A stretch of DNA of 64,000 nucleotides from Limnephilus marmoratus. Lineage: Eukaryota > Arthropoda > Insecta > Trichoptera > Limnephilidae. Under the pieces are notes generated by a model, which saw only the letters and a list, made by a program, of their open reading frames with translations, had not been told where the DNA came from and ran no database searches. The position numbers and the translations under genes were made by a program. The DNA is taken from contig OU862910.1 in NCBI GenBank assembly GCA_917880885.1, positions 55,047,285-55,111,284 of the forward strand, in the 5' to 3' direction. Below are positions 47,640-59,172 of this stretch, piece after piece (the first letter of the stretch is position 1; every line of letters starts with the position of its first letter).

Positions 47640-47790
47640 TATCAACCATCTAGAGCCAGTGAGACTATGGCATTCCCAAATGAGGTGTGTTGTTAGACAT
47701 GTCATCTGGTCACTGAACATGGCCAAAGTCAATTGAAGCTCGCCTTGGTTCTGAATAGTGGTCTTTCACGAGACCGATACTGATATACCT
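47640..47790 (-). repeat. SineA fragment with internal deletion
   Basis: The plus strand reads GAGCCAGTGAGACTATGGCA, then after a gap ATCTGGTCACTGAACATGGC and CACGAGACCGATACTGATA. Confidence 0.65.
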
Positions 47791-48304
47791 TTGGATATAC
47801 CATGTTAAACTTATGCACCCACATGAAATGTCAGTAAATTTATATTGTTTGACCACATTGAAAGTCATCTCACATGGAACATGGAACCAATGCAAAACCA
47901 CTTATTGCAAACATGAAAAAACCAGTCAAGTTATCTGTAAATCTTATATAGAAAGGGTCATTTCGTGAATAGGTCACATAAAGTTCATATCTCCCTCGTT
48001 AAGTACAGCTTTCTCGCTTGAAAATGTCAGATAGTTCGGGCATTAACAAGGCAAGGTGTGCGTTCTTACAGAAGCTGTCGCGGAAATGACAATTAGCAGC
48101 GAAATATTAATTGATATTAACAATAAATTATTTATTGAAACATTTATTACAATTATAATTTTACAACAAAATATATATTTTTTTACAGGTTTTTTTTTAC
48201 TACCCTTCCATTTAAAGCATTTGCTTGTGTATGGAAGGGGATAATAATACGGGAATCATCGAAAGGGCGGTTGCGTGGACTTTTTTCACACACACAAGGT
48301 AAAT

Positions 48305-48470
48305 TTCACACACAATAGGACGGTCTGTAATAAACAATATCCTTCAATCATCTATGGGGGTGCATTGTTTCACCAAACGTAGAAATCCACTTGGAATGAT
48401 CAGTGACAGAGATGTTGGTTATTCAATGAATGGTTTCCGGGACGGCGGTGCACATACCCTGATTTTAGAG
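48305..48470 (-). repeat. RepB deletion derivative, second copy
   Basis: GGACGGTCTGTAATAAACAA, GGGGGTGCATTG and TTTCACCAAACGTAGAAATC show the same internal junction as 46605. This indicates a short RepB subfamily rather than two chance deletions. Confidence 0.7.
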
Positions 48471-48784
48471 GCAGCTTTGGTAATTAATAGTAATTATTTA
48501 ATTATTAAAAAAATAATTTCACCCAACTACTACTTTAATATAATAAAGAATAAATATGACAAATTTGTTAAATTTGAGTCGATTAAAAAGCATTTTTTTT
48601 AAATTATTTTAATAAATTTTTATTTATTTATTTTAATTTATGTCTAAGGCATTTTGCTTAATAATTATAATTGGGAGTACCTGCTTCACAAAAAAATCTA
48701 ATTCTACCTCCGAATGTGGTCTACATAAGGTAATTTTTGATGAAAAATACAAATTATTTTTTTTATGAAAAAGGTAGTTTCTCT

Positions 48785-49050
48785 AAAAGTCCCAGGAGTG
48801 ACGGACGTATGAATCCCTCCCTCCCACTGCGCTGCAAGGCAATGGTTAGAGAGATTCCGGCTTGAGATTTCAAAAGGTCTTCCTCGACCAGTCTCTCCCG
48901 TTCCGGCTCACCACACAGTAGATCGACAAAAACGCATCCACCGCGAAGACGGAGATAAATCTCCCAACTCACGAACCTAAGTCATCAAACCACTTGGGAT
49001 GACCTTTAGCAAATTATTCCCTAGGCGGCGGTACTAATACCCACCCCCCA
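48785..49050 (-). repeat. RepB 5' two thirds
   Basis: From TCCCAGGAGTGACGGACGTA to GGCGGCGGTACTAATACCCA on plus, with small deletions near the 5' region. The 3' end is missing. Confidence 0.75.
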
Positions 49051-49052
49051 AA

Positions 49053-49511
49053 TTGATATCTTTATTGTTCGCAGTTTCTTCGTCACTCGACCAAAAAATT
49101 GGACCATGCAGTCATATATTAATGGTCTGCCTTCACTTGTATTTAAAAAAATGTTTCTATGGATACGTTATAGCGATTATAACAACTTTGCGACCGACTC
49201 GTGCTGTAAATTGGGTGCGAAAAAAATCACTTAAAAATAATTATATTGATTTCTATTTGCGATGTAGTTCGCAACGTACGAAGGTCGATCGATTTTACTT
49301 TCGCATTGATTTATTGCTCAGATTTCTATTAATTAGGGATCCCGCGTTGATACTTCGCATTTTGCGGATTAAAATATGTGAAATCTTGAGGCCGAACCTT
49401 AAACCTACAAATTATACCAAAAATCTAACTAACCATGCAACGAATTCACCACCTCTTTTAAGGAAGAGAGGAGTAAATTTGACAGATTCGACTCTTTCTG
49501 CCTTTCAATAA
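49053..49511 (+). CDS. Open frame of 152 codons, probably not a gene
   Basis: It is the longest uninterrupted frame in the window. The product is rich in Leu, Arg and Ile, with no domain, signal peptide or motif recognised. It starts right after RepB, has no splice or promoter context, and could be chance. Kept as hypothetical. Confidence 0.12.
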   Translation: MISLLFAVSSSLDQKIGPCSHILMVCLHLYLKKCFYGYVIAIITTLRPTRAVNWVRKKSLKNNYIDFYLRCSSQRTKVDRFYFRIDLLLRFLLIRDPALILRILRIKICEILRPNLKPTNYTKNLTNHATNSPPLLRKRGVNLTDSTLSAFQ

Positions 49512-49575
49512 ATAAATTCATTATTTTTTTTTAATTGATAAACTAACGTTGGGACAAGATTTTTATGCATAGCAC

Positions 49576-49994
49576 CAAGGGCGGATCCAGGATTTTTTTC
49601 TGGGGGCACAATGGGCGGAAGGGCAAAAAATGAACAATTACTCTTAGAATTTTTTTCTGGGGCGGGGGGGGGGGCACAAGGGGCGGACGGGAAAAAAAAT
49701 CAACAATTACTGTTAAGATTTTTTCTAGGGAGGGGGGGGGGGGGGGTGGACGGGCGAAAAATCAACAATTACTGTAAGAAATAAACTTTAAGTATACACT
49801 TCAAGTTTATTTCTACAAGTTCAAGTATGTATAGGAAGGTTTATGAAAGTGTCGAAACAATAGAAAAAATAAATGTTTAATAAAGACAGTTTTCTGTACT
49901 GTGACGGAATCTCCACAGTACACAAAAATACCGTCTGGGGGGGGCACGAGCCCGCGTGCCCCCCCCCCCCCCCCCCCCCCTAAATCCGCCCTTG
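49576..49994. mobile_element. hAT-like MITE with G/C homopolymers
   Basis: The inverted ends are CAAGGGCGGATCC and TAAATCCGCCCTTG. The 8-bp target duplication CATAGCAC is at 49568-49575 and 49995-50002. Eight-base duplications and CA..TG ends fit hAT elements. The inside has about three tandem units near 60-70 bp (GGCGGAAGGGC..., AACAATTACT) with long G-runs, and a C-run of about 22 near 49960-49980. Confidence 0.85.
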
Positions 49995-50008
49995 CATAGC
50001 ACAAAGGG

Positions 50009-50355
50009 TAACAATTATTATAAGCAATATTTATCAGCCTGAAACACTCATCTGCATTGAAAAAATCTCCTGAGAAAAGATACATGACGCCAACGAGAGA
50101 TTTAGCACTAACAATGCCTCTCTCACAAAAATAAAGTTGGTGTTTTCAGGTGGAAAAATGTAATAAACAGTAATTGTTGAATGAAACACTAGTATATATT
50201 GAATTATTTGGCGGATATTAGATAAGCCGCCATAGCTCAGTAGTGAGAGCACTTGATCGGCAATCTGAAGGACACGGCATGTATCTTTTCTCGGAAGATT
50301 TTTTCAATGTAGATGAGTGTTTCAGGCTGATAATTATTGCTTATAATAATTGTTA
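50009..50355. mobile_element. Foldback element with tRNA-like half in the loop
   Basis: The 78-bp arms, 50009-50086 and 50278-50355, are inverted copies with about four mismatches (left contains TCAGCCTGAAACACTCATCT). The 191-bp loop carries a tRNA-like 5' half at 50227-50273, immediately before the right arm. The element begins just after the hAT-like MITE. Its layout matches the foldback at 16106-16464, although arms and tRNA-like parts differ. Confidence 0.8.
50227..50273 (+). pseudogene. tRNA-like 5' half
   Basis: GCCGCCATAGCTCAGTAGTG gives an acceptor-like 5' strand, a U8-like T, and a GCTC/GAGC D stem with an A box. The sequence then passes an anticodon-like region and stops before any T arm. 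Confidence 0.5.
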
Positions 50356-51309
50356 AATAAATTCATGTACATTCATGTAATGTGTGTGTCAATAAAATAA
50401 AACAAATGTTAATAATCATTAACTGCATGCATGTAATTGGGTCTGTAGGTACTAGTGTTTACTGAACATCTCACTAGGAAAAACTGTGCTGAGGTGTTCG
50501 CACGTTTTAGATAAGCGTTAGTGAAGTGTTATTCTGCCGTCATAAGTAAAAACACAGCATCGTCATTGAGTCTCTCAATTTGTGTTTGGTTCGAGCAATT
50601 TGCTTTTGTTTTATTGCAGGTAATGAATCATCTTTATACGACATTTTCCAAGTTCCGAGCAGACAATGGTCACGGGCGGTTGCATATCCGGCTCACAGGC
50701 CACAGGCACTGAAATAGTAGAAAACGGACTGTTGTATAACGTGTAATTATTGTTATGTAAACAAAACCAAGTATATTTTGATTATTGGTCTGCGTTTTTG
50801 CTTTATAATGACTGTTGGGACATAAAACAACGGAACAGCACCAAATATTACTGAGGTGTTCACTGTGGCGTAGATCATTTTGCTAGATACGAACAGTTTT
50901 TCAGGAATTTCAAAGGCACAGTACTTAAATTATGAATATCATTAAAGAAGGTAATGCTAATGAAAAAAAAATACACAGAAAAAAAAACACTGAGATGTTT
51001 GTCTTTTTTTAGTGTCGGTATTTTTCAACTGTTTACTTACGTGTCATGTTTTGTATTAATATATATCATGTTTTCTTAGGTACCATCTTCAACAACCGTT
51101 TTAACATCTAAAGCTTGTCTATTACTTGTTTTAGTACTTTGTTTTTTTTTCCTTTTTTATTTAACTAGATATTATCAAGAACCTTACGCGTATCCTAACT
51201 ATACTTGCATTTTTCTAGCACTCTATTTCTAAATCTAAGATTAACAAGTTTTTCTTGTCTGGATTTGTATCATTCAAGTAGCCGGAACTGAACTACCTTC
51301 TCATTTTTG
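50356..51309. other. No feature seen
   Basis: A pyrimidine tract ending TTATTGCAG|GTAATG lies at 50628 on plus, but no convincing exon follows. Confidence 0.35.
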
Positions 51310-51690
51310 TATTGTCCTACACCCCATCAAGGGGGTGGACTAGATCTATGTCCGTGCAACAACCGAGAAATGACTCCCAAGGTAGCCGCTGCATAACCCG
51401 CCCGCGCCTCCCCCGTCGCCACGAGCGGGCCAGAAGACCAACTGTAGCGGACCGGTGCCCTTCTGCCCTGCCTCCGGTGACCCGATGCTCTCTTTTATCC
51501 CTAGTGTCTTCAGGTCTTTCCGCACTTAATCCCAATACTTTCTTCGAGGGCCTACCGGGAAGCCGGCTTAGGGGCGCGGACACCGAGTCTCGCTTGCGAC
51601 TGAACTGATGGCTCCGCTTATCCTCGACGGGACTGCCGGATGACTGTAGCTCAGCTGCTTTGGTTAAGTCAAAAAATCTCATCATAATAT
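51310..51690. other. GC-rich block with opposed open frames
   Basis: It is sharply GC-richer than its flanks. Open frames of 98 codons (plus) and 122 codons (minus, 51685 to 51317) overlap. The minus product is rich in Arg, Ser, Pro and Gly with no recognised domain. It could be a piece of an unrelated mobile element, or a real exon. Undecided. Confidence 0.35.
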
Positions 51691-52169
51691 GTATTTTTTT
51701 TTTCTATTAATTTTTCTCCCTCCATAGTAACAAACTTTTATTTCAGCTACATCAGGTGGCGGAGATGAGACGTTATACTGTGAAATAAATAACTAACAAC
51801 ATGTACGCACTCGCATACTGCCTGCTAACAATGTATGCCCGGACATTGGGGGTCTAGAGTCATTTTAAATAAAAAGTATTATAAATAAAAAATTAGAGTC
51901 CTGACGAGTACGATGAAGGAGGAAACCATCTGTTTCCTTAGAACGCCGTGAGAAAGAGGTGGGCAACCTCCAATGTCGGTATTTTTCGTTTCATAGAGTT
52001 TCAAATCACAACGGTGCTAAATAAGTTTACACTTCAAAAAATACGAGTGTGCAGTTCACACGCGGTTGAATTGTAACCGTCAGAAAATTAATGTAGACAA
52101 GCGTGTAAGGTAAGCGTAATTGGTTTATGTTTTAAGTCTGTAGTTCTGAAGAGATTGGGGAAAGAAATG
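51691..52169. other. No feature seen
   Basis: Nothing recognised. Confidence 0.3.
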
Positions 52170-52250
52170 TTGTGAAGAACCTACCTTGCTTTCCAGATAT
52201 GGTTACCGAACACGGCTAAAGCCATTTCAAACAATATTTCGATTTTGATA
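52170..52250 (-). repeat. SineA scrap
   Basis: The plus strand has CGAACACGGCTAAAGCCATT and flanking SineA-like sequence; heavily degraded. Confidence 0.5.
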
Positions 52251-52436
52251 CTGATTCTGAATCACTCGCCACCAGCCTTGGGAAATTGTTACTCAAAATT
52301 CATATAAAAATGGTACCCAGACCAGCCTCTTCAGAAATAGTGGACAAATGGCTTCCTTATATTGGGAGTAAGTGTGTAGTCGAAGGAAATTGAGGAAGAA
52401 CAAATATAGTTATAGTTATAGTTAAAAGAGGAATTC

Positions 52437-52930
52437 ATTATTTATTTATTTATTAACGGTATAAATATACCATAAATACATATTACATGTCACAAAATAT
52501 TTGTTGTAGGTAATTAAGAAATAATAAAAAAAAGAGTTATAAATTAATTGTGGCATTTGATTAAGAAATGACACAAAGAGCTACAATTACATTCAATACT
52601 ATAGTATAAATAAAATTAATATTGATTGAAAATATATGACAGAATAGCCTTCTTGTACCTAGCTTCCGTGCAGTTAAATAGATCCGCCACATCTGCGTAT
52701 CTATTACTAACTTCATGTAATCTAGGTAAAAGCGAGTGTTTCGTGTACTCAGTCCTGTTGTTGTTACAATGAAACAAGATTTTGGAGCGAGTTGCTCTAG
52801 TGGGTATATGAAATTCGATGAGCTTAGTTAAATCAGGACTGTCTATTTTACCATTTACAATTTTGAACATAAATATTAATTCAAACTTTATCAGGTAATT
52901 CGTAAGGAGGGTTTGTTTGTATCTCAATTT
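52437..52930 (-). pseudogene. LINE 3' end with RT C-terminal region
   Basis: The minus strand encodes 103 codons ending the protein: FELIFMFKIVNGKIDSPDL, then IPTRATRSKILFHCNN and RTEYTKHSLLPR. This matches the tail of Jockey/CR1-type LINE ORF2 proteins (MFKI.NG.IDSP.LL, R..R....F.....RT.Y...S...R). A 3' UTR of about 180 bp follows and ends in an AAAT-type microsatellite at 52437-52455, a common LINE tail. The copy is 5' truncated; this last part of the frame is intact. Confidence 0.7.
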
Positions 52931-53834
52931 AAAGATAATATATAATAAACTTAAATTGCTACATATTTGACTTCCTTTGAAAATGTAATATCCGATATTA
53001 TTTTTATACCAAGATTAAAAACAATTACTTGCACAGGCTCGTTGTGGACAGCTTCTAATTGGTACTTATATTCTAATTTAAATTTAATAGCTACCAGACG
53101 GTAAACCACATCGGTAAAACCCGGAAACATTTCCAAATACTTCGAGGACACTGGCTGTAAAAAACAAACACCAGCTCTTGTGAACCGAACCATACTAAAT
53201 CATGTAAGATATAAAATAAGAAACCACTTTACTGACTGGATTTCCAGAAAAATAATTGGTCTGTATATTTTTTACAATGATAGATCTCGCTCATGTAATA
53301 AAAAAGCCGACACAATAAAAGAAAATAAAAAATGGAACAGAAATGAAATTAATTTAATCGGATCAATAAAATCGTAAACACGTTTGGACGTCACGAACAA
53401 AACACTTCTGAATGTGTGATTTATTATATTATAAGATTAACGATATTTCTGAACCAATTTCTAGTTATAAACCGTATCCGAATACTAAATCAAGCCAACA
53501 ATAATTTCTGCATCCTATTTTGAAGGTTAACAACATCCTACGATCCCATTTGTTATAAGGCTTTAAAATAGATTAAGGTTTTGTTATATTTTAGCTGTTG
53601 TATGTTCCTTTTATAACTAATTCGATTCACTTTAATCGCCTTCATGATGCACAATTAACAATGAATTAAAGTTTCTATCATGTATGAAAACCCTTATATT
53701 TTATTTGACCTTGAAATTGGATGTTTGTGTAACCATGTCCTTCTTTCACCTGGTAGGCTTAAATTATCTTCATGCTGTTAATAATGAATATTGATGATGT
53801 ATACTTGATTAGTATTATATGTTTAATATACAAT
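52931..53834. other. No feature seen
   Basis: An 80-codon frame on minus (53193-52951) next to the LINE tail has no recognised motif and may be chance. Confidence 0.35.
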
Positions 53835-54035
53835 TTAAACTTTGCTTGAAATGGCTTTAGACGTGTTTGGTGACTAGATCTCAACAGCCAGTTTCCCACC
53901 TACCTCTACCGCATCTCCTTTCCTTTCCCACTTACTGTGCCTCACAACATACCGCAATTGGGAATGCCATAGTCTTACTGCCCCCAGGCGTTTAGTAGCA
54001 TTTAGGACTCTTATGCAGTATTCACATAAAAAAGT
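53835..54035 (+). repeat. SineA 3' half
   Basis: GCTTGAAATGGCTTTAGACG, GCCTCACAACATACCGCAAT and GACTCTTATGCAGTATTCAC, then an A-run. The 5' part and tRNA head are missing. Confidence 0.75.
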
Positions 54036-55028
54036 CATACTCTGTGAATTTTGAAAAAAAAATTATATTAATTTTTGAAACGACATAAAAACTCTCAAAC
54101 GCGGCCTTATTCATAACGGTTGCGAATTGCTTGCATTCCAAAAAAGTAAAAAAAAATCTGTTTTCTTGTCAATACCGATATTTCAATATTCTTAACCATA
54201 ATATTCTCAGATCTGGAGAATCTCTCCAAATAATATAATTGAACATTTTTAGGTATCCAAAATATCTATTCTTGGCTTCAATGTCATAAACTGTTCGTTT
54301 AATATAATATGTACATCATTAATAAATACTATGAATTAGGATGGCGGATGATGGATTGTAATTAACAAATGTAATATCCACGTAACTGGTGATGAAGAAG
54401 TGACTTTGAACAACCGTTTTAGTGTTCACACTCTGTTACAGCCCTTTCTTCGGCTCTCTCATGCCGACTAGACTCGTCACTAAACGCCAATAGTTACACG
54501 GTCGTCATATTATATAAGTCAACTTTGCGCTCTACATCAGAAACAGTCAATTGTGATCTTGTCTATAAAAATACGTGGCATCCAATGGTTTTGCTTTGAC
54601 AAATTGAACTATATTGCGAAATTATCTCTACAAATCACGATCAAGGATATCCTGGCTTATATCAAGCTAGGGCGAAGGTCTGAGACAAAGGATGCGGATG
54701 TACGTTAAAGGAACAGCAGGTTGTAGAACAAACACTGGACAGTGGTTGTTTTGGGCGTTGCCTGACAACAACTGCGAGTTTCTTGTATATGTAGCGGACA
54801 CTGCAGACTGGACGACCTTGCTTTCATTAATCCGGGTACAGATCTACTGATACCAGGTACAAGCAAAACACACAGACCTCTACAATATTACTTCTTAATA
54901 TCATGACTCGGTAAAAAATGGTCTCTAAAATGTCCTTGCGTAGATCAAGATATCGACGATACTAATTCAGGGGCTGAACACAATAATAGTTAATCACACT
55001 ATCATAATATAATTACGCATGATTATTA
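54036..55028. other. No feature seen
   Basis: No gene supported. The last 20 bp (about 55010-55028) are inverted relative to 55527-55545. Confidence 0.35.
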
Positions 55029-55030
55029 AT

Positions 55031-55454
55031 GACGACCTCCGTAGTCCAGTGGCTAAGACTCTTGACTCACATTCCGGAGGTCGCGGGTTCGAACCCGGCA
55101 TGCGCAAATAAATTTTATTTGATTAATTTGTGTTATTTCACAATTAATTCATTTAAAATAATATATAGTATATTTGCGGCGTGTTCCAGAGTGGAAGATA
55201 CTATCAGTATCGCCCTGGTGTAAGACCACCATTCAGAATTGAAACGTTGCTTGAAAATGGCTTTAGCCGTGTTTAGTGACCAGATCTGAATAGCCAGGTA
55301 CTTCCCAACCTTCCTCTTCCCCACCTCCTTCCCCTCCCCGCTACCTTCAGCCTCACAACATACCCCAATTGGGGATGCCATAGTCTCACTGGCTCCAGAC
55401 GGGAGCAGTTGAGATTCTTGTGCGGTATTCACTGTAAAAAAAAAAAAAAAAATT
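55031..55454 (+). repeat. SineA, full-length reference copy
   Basis: A tRNA-derived head has the A box TAGTCCAGTGG at 55042-55052 and the B box GGTTCGAACCC at 55086-55096, the Pol III internal promoter pair. A linker (GTGTTATTTCACAATTAATT) follows, then a body of about 270 bp ending GGTATTCACTGT and a 17-base A-run at 55436-55452. This is the structure of a tRNA-derived SINE mobilised by a partner LINE. At least 16 other copies or fragments lie in the window, on both strands. A 64-codon chance frame covers the head. Confidence 0.9.
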
Positions 55455-55455
55455 T

Positions 55456-55526
55456 AAGGGTTTAAAATTTCACCGCTAATACAGTCTTAATTGTTAAGAC
55501 TATTATCAGTGAAATTTTAAACCCTT
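55456..55526. other. Near-perfect 71-bp hairpin
   Basis: AAGGGTTTAAAATTTCAC pairs perfectly with GTGAAATTTTAAACCCTT. The pairing continues inward through AGTCTTAA/TTAAGACT with small bulges around a very short loop. It directly follows the SineA A-tail. It could be a tiny MITE or a hairpin-forming target site. Confidence 0.8.
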
Positions 55527-55545
55527 GAATAATCATACGTAATTT

Positions 55546-57164
55546 TTTATTTTTTTTTTATTTATTTATCTATACATATAAAGTATGTTTACATTACATT
55601 ATTCGATGCCTGTCTCACTAGGGTATACCTGTGTTGAGACAGGCGAATACTAATAGTCTAACAATAAATTGAGCTCTTAGTTAACCATAATATCATAAGG
55701 ACATGGAAATAACGTTCATTATTAGTCTGCTTTCAAATCTATTCACAGTTGTAATGTCGGGTCTAATCCCACACATCTAGCCCAATGAAAAACACTGTTT
55801 ATATTATACACTGATACACGGCACTGCATTTTCCCCAGGACCTCTGTGATATTGGGAATAATGTGTTGCGGTTATCTAAGGGAAATGATGCAATAAACTT
55901 GGGTTTTGAAAAGATCCACGCTATAGGAGGGAGTAAATCCAAAATCATAGCCGGGCAGTTAAACACAAGAAAGATTGGTTCTCGCGAGGAGATATGTCAA
56001 CCGTGTATAATTGTGGATCAAGTTTTTGGTATGCATTCCATCTTAGTACCGGTATTTCGAAGGGTCGCAATGACACTCGCTCTTCAAAATTGCTCACACT
56101 GCAGTACCGCAACTGCAAAGCTCCATAACAACTTGATATTTTATTTTGAAAAGTCAGCAGTAATAATGGCTAACATATTCATTTGATCAGGCTCAAAACG
56201 ATTAACGCAAGAACTGCAGCTTTTAAATAAGTAGTTACTCTTGACAAAAATATTAACTTCAGCACTAATTTATTTTAATATCAACCACCTCGAAAAGGCA
56301 ATAAAATTAATATTTATGTAAGAGTACATAAATCTGATTGTTTGTGCTTAAAACAATCTGAAACCACTTTGAGAAGTTTTGGAATCAATATTATACAGAC
56401 GCAGGTGAATGTTTTTCCCAGCCTTGAAAGTTCGAGTGTCAATAGGACTTGACGAGGTTTTATAATAGCACAATCATTAAACCCGTAATATTGTTGAATC
56501 AACACATAATTCGCCCCGTCAAGGCCGTATCACAATTGAAATAATTGCTTGATTGGATCGGACATTGAAGCATGCCGCCAAATAAATTGACTGGACGATA
56601 GTTCAAAGATATCTCAACCACAGAAAATAATCATTACAAATCATCAGATAGTATTGAGGATTAAAGAACTCAATTTGAAATTATATACATTAAAGAATAA
56701 TTGTAAGAAATATTGGAAGAAATCGTGTAAAAAAGCTGACTACAATTCATCATAATGGAACTGTATTCTTTATTAGCAGTGATCATTACTATTACTGGCT
56801 GCTATAACTATGCTATAAGTATAAAAAACTTGGCTCAAAGCAATGATAGATATTATTGTTAACGAATATTACATCCATTGAAATGCTGTCAGATTACATT
56901 AAGGTGAGATTTGTTCCAATTGATAATGGTTAGATGCCTACTGAATCTAAACATAACAAGATTTGCATAGGTACATAACACAATAATGCCAGTTATATAA
57001 TCGTATTTCACATGGTGAAACATCTGTTTTACAATTAGTTCTATTAAGTAGTGAGCAATTGATTTCTCCTATCTGAAGCCTATCCATTTTTTTAATTTGC
57101 CTGGTTTTCATCCTTTAAGGGGTTAGAGGAAGAGAGGGAATTATGAATTTATGTATTCACATTG
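55546..57164. other. No feature supported
   Basis: A 107-codon frame on plus (55863-56186) has no known motif, splice context or composition bias and may be chance. Confidence 0.35.
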
Positions 57165-57640
57165 ATTATTAGGGAAAATTTATTAATTACATGGAAGATT
57201 TTAGTCGAGTTATTAGGGGAAATTTGATAATTACATAGAAAATATTAGTTGAGTTCATACTTAGAAGAGATGAGATGTTGAATGAAGGGAAGTCCACATT
57301 AGATAAGACTTGATAGAAGAGAGGATATTTGTTCAAAGAGGGATAACTAAAAAATATGTGATTCAAAGTTTCCGCTTCTAGATCACAGAAAGTACAATTT
57401 GGGAAGTCAAGCACGTGAATTTTATGAAGGTTGGAAGGAATGGAAGAATATCCAATGCTCATTCAAATAAGTGAGGAAATATCTTTTTTGAAAAAAATGG
57501 GGGAATAGTTGAAATTGTTGAAACCACGGATTTGATGGGATAGCCATTTCCATCGAGTATGCCCATTTGCCCAACATTGAATGATCTACCTTTCAGGATG
57601 AAAAAAATGTCAGATAGGGGAATGTGGTTTACTAGGGTAA
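57165..57640 (-). pseudogene. LINE ORF2 C-terminal zinc-binding region
   Basis: The minus strand reads SIPSNLHKIHVLDFPNCTFC then AETLNHIFFSYP. This is the H..C..C...H....C end region that follows RNase H in I/R1/Jockey-type LINE proteins; the last Cys is replaced (FFSYP). Upstream, NPWFQQFQLFPHFFQK continues the homology in another frame, so at least one frameshift is present. Broken and 5' truncated. Confidence 0.7.
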
Positions 57641-59168
57641 CGATAGGGTTGGATGCTTCTCGTTGTTCAAAAAATCCGCAATATCTTACTTAACTTAAAA
57701 TTCTAACATGAAACTATTATTTTACTTTTTCGTTGTACTTATTAATTTATCACAATTTCTTCACACTTAACCAGTAATTATCGTAACACCCTGTTAAAAA
57801 TGGTTAAAAATAAATTACAAGTGATATTAAGTCCTTGTATTATATAAGCACGCAATGGTCACGAGCAAGAACACCAGATAATTTACATAAAGGTTCACAA
57901 CTTCAACTGATTGCTCATCGCCGATTCGATTTTGGCATTGATATACGAATACATTACTGAGGTTTTTGACAGAGTTCCTGACACATGCTCCAGACGTTGA
58001 CCTCTTCACCACAGTATGACATAATTATCCATTATTTCCATGCTTACATGGATGTGTAATTGAAGGTATTGACGGAATAACAAAAAGTGAATCATTTTTA
58101 ATTCAAGCAATTTTTGATGATTCACTCGAATAATCTAAGTCATTATGTAAAGTAGATCAATTTAAGGATGGGTCATTGAATCACTTCGATTTCTCGATAA
58201 ACAATTTCCACTTAGCAACAAGAGAAGTTTAAAAAAAAACATAACAAAATGGTTGATATTGGCAATCGTGTTTAGAATTAGGCACACGTACAGTGCGTTA
58301 AGAGTTACTTAATAAAATGTATCCACAATTTCTCCGGTGTATTGCTTTCATTGGGAGCTTGAAATTGATCACCAATTGATTATGTAGAAAACTACAAATC
58401 AATTTACATAGGTTATTCCTACGCAGAACGCATATTGTTAGACTTATGTACCAAATGTTTGTCCTGTAAACACACATAAACAAACCATTATGCCGAACAA
58501 TTGCTGAGATTGCCCAAACAACTGAATTAATTTCGTAATGCACATGTCCAATATGCAACGAGATTGGCTGCCAGCCTACGGAGGCTGTTGCAACAGACTT
58601 CCTCTGGCTGGCGACCCACACGAAAGAGAACCAATCGGCTACCGTTCGAGAAACCTTTAATAATTTTTCGTTTGTTGTATCTATATCACGACACTGACAT
58701 TCAGCGGCAACACATAACGGAATAAATAAAGAGAAAAAAATATAAGTATATTATTCATTCCTCGTGAGTTTTATCAAATTTATGGGCAGGATCAAGCAGC
58801 GTGTAAACACAGCTAAGTTCTGTATCTGTTTGCTTCGTGCAGATTAATCTTTAAAGGAAATCGTGATTTCAGTAAAGCGAGTATCATAATAAAAATATTG
58901 TAAATCAAAAACAATTCTGCATAACGTTATTAACATTGTACACGTTTTTTTCGCTCTGCGTGCACCGATCGAAAGTAGAAAAACCAAGTTAACGTTCATA
59001 TTGCAAGTTAAATGGAAGGTTACCGGTAAGTGAAGTAATAAACTAACCCAGTTAACATTCCACAAATAACTTACATGGAACGTTTAAGCGAAGGAATTTT
59101 GTGTGGCTTTCGACACGACATTGTTCGATATATTGTTTACCATTACGTATGAATTTATTACAATTTTT
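57641..59168. other. No feature seen
   Basis: Short open frames on minus are not supported by any motif. Confidence 0.35.
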
Positions 59169-59172
59169 TTAA

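Noticed and set aside
50521..50712. Plus-strand exon after TTATTGCAG at 50628
   Set aside because: The tract is reasonable, but the following frame is short, lacks motifs and has no clear donor.
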